Source of the DNA: Psychroflexus gondwanensis ACAM 44
Lineage (GTDB): Bacteria > Bacteroidota > Bacteroidia > Flavobacteriales > Flavobacteriaceae
Direction: 5' to 3'
Length of the DNA: 64,000 nucleotides
Assembly (NCBI RefSeq): GCF_000355905.1
Contig: NZ_APLF01000005.1
Location: forward strand, 248,001-312,000
In this document: piece by piece, positions 56,708 through 63,408 of the stretch
Numbering within the stretch: the first letter of the stretch is position 1
How the letters are laid out: the number at the start of each line of letters is the position of its first letter
The notes under the pieces: generated by a model
What the model was told of the DNA's origin: nothing
Databases searched by the model: none
What the model saw: only the letters and a program-made list of their open reading frames with translations
Position numbers and translations under genes: made by a program

Positions 56708-57712
56708 ATGGATATTGCTGTTGTTGTTTTGAATTGGAATGGAAAGGCACTTCTCGAAACGTATTTAGCTTCGGTGCTCACCCATTCTGCAGAAGCCAAA
56801 GTCTACGTGGCCGATAATGCGTCTACAGATGGATCACTAGAGCTTTTAACTCAGCAGTTTCCCGAAGTTGTGGTTTTAAAAAACACGACCAATTTAGGCT
56901 TTGCAGGAGGATATAACCAGGCTTTAAATTATGTAGAAGAAGATATTTATGTCTTATTAAACAACGACGTCAAGGTGACTAAAGGTTGGCTGAGCCCGTT
57001 TTTAGAATTGTTTGCCTCCAATCCATCTATTGCTGCAATACAGCCCAAAATAAAATCCATACAACATCCAAAGAATTTTGATTATGCAGGAGCTGCCGGT
57101 GGGTTTATTGATGCGTTGGGTTATCCCTTTTGCAGAGGAAGAATTTTTGATTCCATTGAAGAAGACACGGGTCAGTATGATACTGAGATTGAGGTATTCT
57201 GGGCTAGTGGAGCTTGTTTAGCGATAAGAAAAGAGTGTTTTGAACTTGCGGATGGATTTGATGAAAGCTATTTTGCACACCAAGAAGAAATCGATTTGTG
57301 CTGGAGACTTAAAAACTTGGGGTTCTCCATTATGTATACCTATAAAAGTGAAGTTTTTCATCAAGGTGGAGGCACGCTTTCGAGCTCTAGTTCTTACAAA
57401 ACCTTTTTAAATTTCAGAAACTCTTTAAGTTCCATCTTAAAAAATTCAGATAGAAACCCCTACCCTATTTTATTTGTTAGAATGCTCTTAGATGGGATCG
57501 CAGGACTTCGTTTTTTAACACAAGGAAAATTTTCACATTTTTTTGCTATCTTTAGAGCACATCTAAGTTTCTATTCGAAATTTAGAGATTTGATAGAAAA
57601 GCGCCAACAGCTCCCAAAAAAGAAACAAAATTTTCTTGTTAGGAGCATAGTTTGGCATAGTTTTGTATTAAACATCAAACAGTTTAGCAGGTTAAAAATG
57701 ATTAATAAATAA
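56708..57712 (+). CDS. GT2-family glycosyltransferase
   Basis: A 334-residue protein starting MDIAVVVLNWNGKALLETYL, with the GT-A nucleotide-sugar site VADNASTDGSLELL and the metal DxD-like motif VLLNNDVKVT near residue 83. The acceptor region has GASGA-like VFWASGACLAIRKECF and DESYFAHQEEIDLCWRLK. These mark the rhamnosyl/glucosyl GT2 group (WcaE/RfbF-like). A short C-terminal hydrophobic/basic region is present, but no true membrane helix. It could build surface glycans. It lies 8 bp after the HsdR_N gene. Confidence 0.85.
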   Translation: MDIAVVVLNWNGKALLETYLASVLTHSAEAKVYVADNASTDGSLELLTQQFPEVVVLKNTTNLGFAGGYNQALNYVEEDIYVLLNNDVKVTKGWLSPFLELFASNPSIAAIQPKIKSIQHPKNFDYAGAAGGFIDALGYPFCRGRIFDSIEEDTGQYDTEIEVFWASGACLAIRKECFELADGFDESYFAHQEEIDLCWRLKNLGFSIMYTYKSEVFHQGGGTLSSSSSYKTFLNFRNSLSSILKNSDRNPYPILFVRMLLDGIAGLRFLTQGKFSHFFAIFRAHLSFYSKFRDLIEKRQQLPKKKQNFLVRSIVWHSFVLNIKQFSRLKMINK

Positions 57713-57746
57713 TTGTTAAGCCTACTATTTACTACTTAACAGACAT

Positions 57747-57754
57747 TAAATTTG
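57747..57754 (+). promoter_or_regulatory. Possible -7 element of the OmpA lipoprotein gene
   Basis: TAAATTTG matches TAnnTTTG and sits 24 bp before the ATG at 57779. The nearest TTG is too far upstream. Confidence 0.4.
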
Positions 57755-57778
57755 AATAACTTAATTAAAATTAAACCC

Positions 57779-58621
57779 ATGAAAAAATTATTTGCTATCG
57801 CATTTGCAGGAGTCTTAATGACATCTTGTGTTTCTAACAAGAAATTTGCAGAAATGGAAGGTATGTTTGAGACCACTCAAGATGAGTTGAAAACTGCCGA
57901 AATGAAGCTTTCCGCTTGTGAAGACGAGAAAAAAAATATGATGAGTTCATATCAAAGTCAAATTAAAACACTGGAGAATACAAATTCAGCTTTATTGAAC
58001 ACCACTGGAGATTTTGCTACTATTTCTAAAAAAGGAGCAGAAAATCTAGAACGTTCTTTAGAAAGTATGAAGGAAAAAGATCTTCAAATTAAAACAATGA
58101 GAGATGCTATCAATAAAAAAGATAGCGTAACCTTAGCCTTAGTGACTAGTCTTAAAGGAGCTTTGGGTAACATCAATGATGAGGATATCCAAATCAATGT
58201 AGAAAAAGGTGTTGTTTTTGTTTCAATTTCTGACAAGTTATTGTTTGGAAGTGGACAATTTAAAGTGACCAACGAAGCTAAGAGAGTTTTGGGTAAAGTG
58301 GCCACTGTTGTTAACGATAAAAAAGACTTTGAGTTTATGGTAGAAGGTCATACTGATGATGATCCTATCTCAAGAACCAATATCGAGGACAACTGGGACT
58401 TAAGTACAAAACGTGCTACTGCAGTTGTAAGAATCTTACAAGACGAATACAACGTAGATCCTAAGAGAATGACGGCAGCTGGTCGCGGAGAGTATATTCC
58501 AGTCGCTAATAATGATACTGAAGCTGGACAAGCTAAAAACAGAAGAACACGTATTGTTATTCTTCCTAAACTAGATCAATTCTTCGGAATGATTGAAGAT
58601 GGAATGAAAACTGCAAAATAA
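57779..58621 (+). CDS. OmpA-family peptidoglycan-binding lipoprotein
   Basis: A 280-residue lipoprotein with signal MKKLFAIAFAGVLMTSC (lipobox Cys at 17). A coiled coil with EDEKKNMMSSYQSQIKTLENTN follows (in part). The C-terminal OmpA domain (about 150-275) has FMVEGHTDDDPISR and LSTKRATAVVRILQ, then AAGRGEYIPVANN and AKNRRTRIVI. It links the outer membrane to the cell wall. ATG 57779 is preferred over the upstream 57752 because it begins a clean lipoprotein signal. A terminator follows. Confidence 0.9.
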   Translation: MKKLFAIAFAGVLMTSCVSNKKFAEMEGMFETTQDELKTAEMKLSACEDEKKNMMSSYQSQIKTLENTNSALLNTTGDFATISKKGAENLERSLESMKEKDLQIKTMRDAINKKDSVTLALVTSLKGALGNINDEDIQINVEKGVVFVSISDKLLFGSGQFKVTNEAKRVLGKVATVVNDKKDFEFMVEGHTDDDPISRTNIEDNWDLSTKRATAVVRILQDEYNVDPKRMTAAGRGEYIPVANNDTEAGQAKNRRTRIVILPKLDQFFGMIEDGMKTAK

Positions 58622-58640
58622 GTTTCTTTTAACCTATTTT

Positions 58641-58667
58641 AAAGCCTCACAGACGTGGGGCTTTTTT
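58641..58667 (+). terminator. Terminator of the OmpA lipoprotein gene
   Basis: AAAGCCTCAC pairs with GTGGGGCTTT across an AGAC loop (10 bp with one G-U) and is followed by a T run. Confidence 0.85.
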
Positions 58668-58690
58668 ATTTTAAAAAAAGGAAAGTATAG

Positions 58691-58720
58691 TTGCGTAAAA
58701 GAAGATAATTTCTATATTTG
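58691..58720 (+). promoter_or_regulatory. Promoter of tRNA-Arg
   Basis: TTG (58691-58693), exactly 19 bp, then TATATTTG (58713-58720) is a perfect TTG-N19-TAnnTTTG promoter. It ends 15 bp before the tRNA start. Confidence 0.88.
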
Positions 58721-58735
58721 CACTCGCAAAAATAA

Positions 58736-58809
58736 GGTCGCGTAGCTCAGTTGGATAGAGCATCTGCCTTCTAAGCAGACGGTCACAGGTTCGAATCCTG
58801 TCGCGATCA
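58736..58809 (+). tRNA. tRNA-Arg (anticodon UCU)
   Basis: A 74-nt cloverleaf. The acceptor strands GGTCGCG and CGCGATC pair fully (one G-U), with discriminator A58809 and no encoded CCA. The D arm has GCTCAGTTGGATAGAGC. The anticodon stem TCTGC/GCAGA encloses loop CTTCTAA with anticodon TCT (UCU). The T arm is ACAGG-TTCGAAT-CCTGT. UCU reads AGA and AGG arginine codons. It is a normal gene with a perfect promoter. Its 3' end starts the tandem array described next. Confidence 0.97.
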
Positions 58810-59250
58810 CTTCCTAAATCCCAATCCCTTTATACATAAGGTTTTGGGATTTTTTTTACCTTCGTTTGTCCACATGTTCCCTCGAGGCTTCGGGGCTGTC
58901 GCGATCACTTCCTAAATCCCAATCCCTTTATACATAAGGTTTTTGGATTTTTTTATCTTCGTTTGTCCACAGGTTCCCCCGAGGCTTCGGGGCTGTCGCG
59001 ATCACTTCCTAAATCCCAATCCCTTTATACACAAGGTTTTTGGATTTTTTTACCTTCGTTTGTCCACAGGTTCCCCCGAGGCTTCGGGGCTGTCGCGATC
59101 ACTTCTAACAATCCTAAGCCTATCTTAATTGAAGGTTTAGGATTTTTTTACCTTCGTTTGTCCACACGTTCCCCCGAGGCTTCGGGGCTGTCGCGATCAC
59201 TTTTAACAATCCTAAGCCTATCTTAATCGAAGGTTTTGGGATTTTTTTAT
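58798..59250 (+). repeat. Tandem array of tRNA-Arg 3' ends with terminator hairpins (4 extra copies, 97-98 bp period)
   Basis: Starting at the 3' end of the tRNA gene, the string CTGTCGCGATCACTT occurs five times, at 58798, 58896, 58993, 59090 and 59188, so the period is 97-98 bp. Each unit holds (1) the tRNA T-stem end plus acceptor 3' strand, (2) a hairpin ending in T7-8, (3) the sequence CCTTCGTTTGTCCACA, variably followed by GGTTC, and (4) a perfect hairpin CCCCGA-GGCT-TCGGGG (first copy CCTCGA). Units 0-2 share one terminator sequence and units 3-4 another. The last unit is cut off after its terminator. The strings CACAGGTTC and CTGTCGCGATCAC are both tRNA-derived, so each unit is like a tRNA 3' half with the T-loop replaced. 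No promoter is seen inside the units. Confidence 0.9.
58816..58858 (+). terminator. Terminator of tRNA-Arg
   Basis: AAATCCCAA (58816-58824) pairs with TTGGGATTT (58844-58852), enclosing an inner CCTT/AAGG stem, followed by T8. The same hairpin recurs in the next two repeat units, each with minor changes. Confidence 0.75.
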
Positions 59251-59606
59251 TCTCATACGTGTAGCCCCACGTGTAGCCCTTGGATTTAGTTGACTTTCAA
59301 ATAAACCCCAAGAACGAGCAGATTTGATCTCTATTCCATCGATAACTATTTCTACAAAAACAATCCCCTATTTAAATGACCTATCCCTTATTCTTTTCCT
59401 CTTGGATTTGAATTAAATGATATAGACAGCCTTATTGGTTGAGCTAATAGAGTGTTACACTATTTTTGGGAGAACCCATACCCCTAAACAAAAACATTTC
59501 TGTTGAGTGTGGAGTCAAATGAGGTAAAGGAATAAGATTAACCCCTATCAAGAAGGCTCTCCATTTTAAAAGATAGAATTCTTATTTTCTATTATTCTGC
59601 TTTCCT
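59251..59606. other. Non-coding stretch with decayed coding traces
   Basis: About 350 bp with no intact gene. At its left edge is a 10-bp direct repeat ACGTGTAGCC (59258 and 59270 region). On the reverse strand, frames between stops give a 40-codon stretch with SARSWGLFESQLNP that reads like coding sequence but lacks a start and runs into the array. I could not assign it. It separates the tRNA array from the accessory genes and probably holds remnants of older insertions. Confidence 0.4.
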
Positions 59607-60044
59607 TTATTCTAAAAATCTCCAGCCTGCAACAAGTGCTTTCCCCATGTATTTAGGTAAAGCATTTTTAACTAAATCATCTGAAAATTCTCGTCCAGTC
59701 TCTTTTTTGTAAGTCGAGTTAATTAATCTTGTGCAAGAGCCTGTAGGATAGGTTTTATAGTCAATAGATTGCTTTTCACATTCACTAAGCACTGCAAATT
59801 CCATTCTGACTCTCATTTTTTTTGAGTCATTCCCCCCTTCGCATAAAACAACTCTATCAATATCTTGATTTTGGAGATGTATAGAGAAATTAGTTTGAAA
59901 TTCAATGATGTCTTTTATGGAGCTGTCTGCTTTTGGAATTGATAATAGTTTTCCAAGGTTTATCACAGAATAGGTGCTTTGATCTCCATCTATAATCAAC
60001 ATCCCTGCTGAATTACTCATTATTTCTATTGATAATACTTTCAT
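59607..60044 (-). CDS. DUF3010-like protein
   Basis: A 145-residue protein beginning MKVLSIEIMSNSAGMLIIDG, a strand pattern like an RNase H/actin-type fold, followed by FQTNFSIHLQNQDIDRVVLCEG and a helix RVRMEFAVLSECEKQS. This resembles the DUF3010 family, whose proteobacterial members begin MKVCGVELKGNDAIICLL. The end ALPKYMGKALVAGWRFLE is also helical. The match is from memory of the family and is weak. The function is unknown. It lies in the island region, alone on its strand before the hsdR-abiEii group. Confidence 0.55.
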   Translation of the reverse strand: MKVLSIEIMSNSAGMLIIDGDQSTYSVINLGKLLSIPKADSSIKDIIEFQTNFSIHLQNQDIDRVVLCEGGNDSKKMRVRMEFAVLSECEKQSIDYKTYPTGSCTRLINSTYKKETGREFSDDLVKNALPKYMGKALVAGWRFLE

Positions 60045-60086
60045 GTTTTGTGGTGTCAGGTTGTGTATTAGTTGAAACGAAAATAT

Positions 60087-60245
60087 CTATTTCCGTTGAT
60101 AATTAGCATTTACATTTAAAATAGCACATAATCGTTTAAGGCTATCTTTCGGAGATTCTATGTAGGCAATTTCAGTATAAATACAATTATTTTCATGATA
60201 GTAGTTATAAGTAGATTCAAACTTTTTAACAAGTTTTTCTTTCAA
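60087..60245 (-). pseudogene. Short coding remnant or small gene of unknown function
   Basis: On the reverse strand a 52-codon frame runs from a TTG at 60245 to a stop at 60087, with text such as KKFESTYNYYHENNCIYTEI and DSLKRLCAILNVNA. Amino-acid composition looks protein-like, but the frame is closed upstream by a stop 4 codons before the TTG, and no good start is present. It may be the 3' end of a broken gene or a small gene with an unusual start. It lies 26 bp downstream of hsdR. Confidence 0.4.
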
Positions 60246-60270
60246 TTCCGTCTCAATTTATTTTGAACAT

Positions 60271-63200
60271 TCAATTATACTTCTTAAAATTCTCCGCCTG
60301 TTCAAAAATCTCTTTATAAACTTCATCTCTATCTACAGGTGGGTAACCATTTTCAGCTAATAGAATAATGAGGTCAACTTTCAGTTCTGCTTTGATGTCT
60401 GAGCGTTTACTCCAATCAGTAAATTTGGCCTTATCATCAACCACAGCTTTTACTTTTTGCGCTAGAAGAATGAGTTTATCCTCTGGATAAGTAAAGTCAT
60501 ATTTAGTGCAAAGTTCTTTTAAAATATCATAAAATGCTTTTTCTTCAAAATCAATACCTAGATCCTTAAAAGAGCCTCGTTCTTTTTTTATAGCATGATA
60601 TAAATCTATAATCTCATCGGTAAAGTCTTCTAAAACTTCGCTCCTTAACACATCATCTTCATTACGTTCATTATAGCGTTCGACAAGTGCCTGCATTTTT
60701 TTTGAAAAATCTGTACCCTTAACTTTATTCACTTTTTTTAAATCGCCAATAGCTTTAGCAAGAAGTTGTTGCAAGAGCTTAATTTTTGTGTTAGGTAGTT
60801 TAATTTTTTCGAGTTTTGCTAAGTAAGAATCATCAAAAATGTCATATTCCTTACCATCTTCTTCTCCAAGTTTGAAAATTTCTTCAACGCCATCACTAGT
60901 TAGTGCGTTCTTAATCATTTCTTTTACTTTAGCATTCATCTGTGCTGTATCTGGTGCATCGCCCTTAGTAAGTTTAAAAACAATGGATCTTACCGCTAAA
61001 TAAAAATGGATGTAATCTTTTTCGTCTTCAGAAATTTCACCACTACCCGAGCAAATATCATAAGCCGCCTTTAATCGCTTTACAATAAACATAAAACGCT
61101 TCTCTAAATCTTCTGTGAGTTGGACAAACTCTGCTGCTTTATTTAAAGTATTGAGTTGCTCCAAAGCATTACCAATGAAGTAGCCTTTAGCATCAAACGT
61201 ATGAAATGTCTTATGTAATAAATCGAGATTATCTTTCACCACGATAATGGACTGTTCTATATCCTCGAAGTTTTGACCATCTGCTTTATTATATTGAGCT
61301 AAAGCTAAATTCATTTGCTTTTTAATACCAATATAATCGACAACTAGCCCCTTATTTTTGCCTTTAAATGTTCTATTAACACGTGATATAGTTTGTATAA
61401 GATTATGTTGTTGAATAGGCTTATCGATGTAAATAGTATCTAAAAATGGAACATCAAATCCTGTTAACCACATATCGACAAGAATGGCGATTTTGAAGTT
61501 AGACTTTTCACTTTTAAATTGCCTATCCAGTTCCTTTCGGTAGTCTTTAGTCCCTAGCGCCTCATACATGTCTTTAGGATCATCTTTGCCCCTGGTCATG
61601 ATCATCTTAATTCGTTCTATTGGTTTTATCTCACGCTTCTCCTTATCTGTTAATTCAGCTCCTTCCTCTGCTATTTTAATTTCTGCCCATTCTGGACGTA
61701 AAGCAATCACATTTTGATAAAACTCGTAAGCAATTTGTCGACTACTACACACAAACATGGCTTTTCCTTTCACCGTAGCTCCCTCACTCACTCTACTTTC
61801 ATAATGATTCACAAAGTCTTCTGCCGTGGCTTTTAAACGATCAGGATCGCCTAAAATACTGTTCATGTTTGTTGTCGCCTTTTTACTTTCTTCTATTTGA
61901 TAGTCACTAGCACCTTCTTCGGCTACTTGATTATAATATTCTTCTATCTCATACAGTTTTTCATTTTTAAGAAGCACTTTAGCAGCTCGACCTTCGTATA
62001 CAATACGAACAGTTATTTCATCTCTTACAGATTCCGTCATGGTATAGGCGTCTACAATATCACCAAACACATCTAAAGTAGCATCTATTGGTGTTCCAGT
62101 AAATCCAACGTAGGTTGCATTTGGTAACGAATCGTGCAGGTATTTTGCAAATCCATATGATTTTACTACACCTTTTTCTGTAACTCTTATTTTTTGATCT
62201 AAATTAACTTGACTCCTATGCGCTTCATCAGAAATACAAACCACATTAGTCCTATCGGTTAGCAACTGGGTATCCTCTGTAAATTTATGTATGGTGGTTA
62301 AAAATACACCACCACTTTGGCGGTCTTGTAGAAAAGTTCTTAACTCTGAACGGCTTTCTACACTCTTTATAAAATTATCACCTATAAAACCTTTGGCATT
62401 GGTAAACTGACCTGATAGCTGGTCATCTAAATCTGTTCTGTCTGTTATTAATACAATGGTTGGACTTGAAAAATGAATCGACTTCATCAACAAACGCGTT
62501 AAAAACAACATGGTAAAACTCTTACCACAACCTGTAGCTCCAAAATAGGTTCCACCCTTACCATCTCCCTCTGGCTTTTGATGGGCTATAATATTTTTAT
62601 AAAGTTTATTAGCTGCATAATACTGTGGATAGCGTGCCAAAATCTTCTCATCCTTTTTAGAGGAATCTGGAACGTAAATAAAGTTTTTAATAATGTCTCT
62701 TAAACGATCCTGATGAAACATGCCATTGATTAAAGTAAACATTGAATCTATTCCATCCACCTCAGTTGTTGAGTTTTCTATTTTACGCCAAGCATAAAAA
62801 AACTCATACGAAGCAAAAAAAGAACCTGCTTTAGTATTAACACCATCACTAATAACACAAAATGCATTGTACTTAAATAACTCTGGAATGTCTCTTTTAT
62901 ATCGCACTGTTAATTGCTCAAATGCATTCCATATAGTTACATTTTCTTTAATAGAAGTTTTAAATTCAAATACCACCACTGGTAATCCATTGATATATAA
63001 AATACCATCTGGAATCCGTTTATGGGTCCCTTCAATTTCTAATTGATTGACGATCTTATAGGTGTTGTTATTTTTTTTGCTGTAGTCTATGAGGTATATC
63101 CAAATGTCTTTTTGGCTGCGATCTTCACGTTTAAATTTAAAACCGTTAGACAGTTTGGTCATCACCGCTTTGTTAGTTTCATATAAATCTGAAGCAGGTA

Positions 63201-63408
63201 AGATTTGTAATTCTCTTATAATTTGTTTTACCTCATTAATAGTGAGCTGTTCTTTTTGATAGTGATTGAGCAAAAACGATTGCAAGTCTTCTTTTATTAA
63301 AACGTCTTCTGGTGCTCTTTCAATGGCACTGCCAAAAATATGAGGAATATCCTTTTGTCCTAAAAGTTCTATAAATGCTTGTTCCAATTGTGCTTCGGTG
63401 AATTTCAT
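60271..63408 (-). CDS. hsdR: Type I restriction enzyme R subunit
   Basis: A 1045-residue motor and nuclease subunit that translocates and cuts unmodified DNA. The PD-(D/E)xK nuclease lies near the N-terminus with Asp134 (RIPDGILYINGL), Glu148 and Lys150 (VVVFEFKTS). The SF2 helicase has Walker A GATGCGKSFTMLF near residue 295, DEAHRSQ (DEAH) and TGTPI, plus motif VI HNLIQTISRVNRTFKGKNKG. A long C-terminal helical region contacts the methylase. HsdM and HsdS are not in the window and should lie upstream (beyond 64000). Its start overlaps the AbiEii gene stop by 4 bp (ATGA), so the two are translated together. Confidence 0.93.
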   Translation of the reverse strand: MKFTEAQLEQAFIELLGQKDIPHIFGSAIERAPEDVLIKEDLQSFLLNHYQKEQLTINEVKQIIRELQILPASDLYETNKAVMTKLSNGFKFKREDRSQKDIWIYLIDYSKKNNNTYKIVNQLEIEGTHKRIPDGILYINGLPVVVFEFKTSIKENVTIWNAFEQLTVRYKRDIPELFKYNAFCVISDGVNTKAGSFFASYEFFYAWRKIENSTTEVDGIDSMFTLINGMFHQDRLRDIIKNFIYVPDSSKKDEKILARYPQYYAANKLYKNIIAHQKPEGDGKGGTYFGATGCGKSFTMLFLTRLLMKSIHFSSPTIVLITDRTDLDDQLSGQFTNAKGFIGDNFIKSVESRSELRTFLQDRQSGGVFLTTIHKFTEDTQLLTDRTNVVCISDEAHRSQVNLDQKIRVTEKGVVKSYGFAKYLHDSLPNATYVGFTGTPIDATLDVFGDIVDAYTMTESVRDEITVRIVYEGRAAKVLLKNEKLYEIEEYYNQVAEEGASDYQIEESKKATTNMNSILGDPDRLKATAEDFVNHYESRVSEGATVKGKAMFVCSSRQIAYEFYQNVIALRPEWAEIKIAEEGAELTDKEKREIKPIERIKMIMTRGKDDPKDMYEALGTKDYRKELDRQFKSEKSNFKIAILVDMWLTGFDVPFLDTIYIDKPIQQHNLIQTISRVNRTFKGKNKGLVVDYIGIKKQMNLALAQYNKADGQNFEDIEQSIIVVKDNLDLLHKTFHTFDAKGYFIGNALEQLNTLNKAAEFVQLTEDLEKRFMFIVKRLKAAYDICSGSGEISEDEKDYIHFYLAVRSIVFKLTKGDAPDTAQMNAKVKEMIKNALTSDGVEEIFKLGEEDGKEYDIFDDSYLAKLEKIKLPNTKIKLLQQLLAKAIGDLKKVNKVKGTDFSKKMQALVERYNERNEDDVLRSEVLEDFTDEIIDLYHAIKKERGSFKDLGIDFEEKAFYDILKELCTKYDFTYPEDKLILLAQKVKAVVDDKAKFTDWSKRSDIKAELKVDLIILLAENGYPPVDRDEVYKEIFEQAENFKKYN

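Noticed and set aside
58943-59226. Two overlapping open frames of 61 and 87 codons across the repeat array
   Set aside because: They are produced by the 97-bp repeat reading through in open frames, encode only repeat-derived peptides, and lie over tRNA tails and terminators.
58798-59250. A CRISPR array
   Set aside because: The units are contiguous 97-98 bp repeats with no unique spacers, and no cas gene is nearby.
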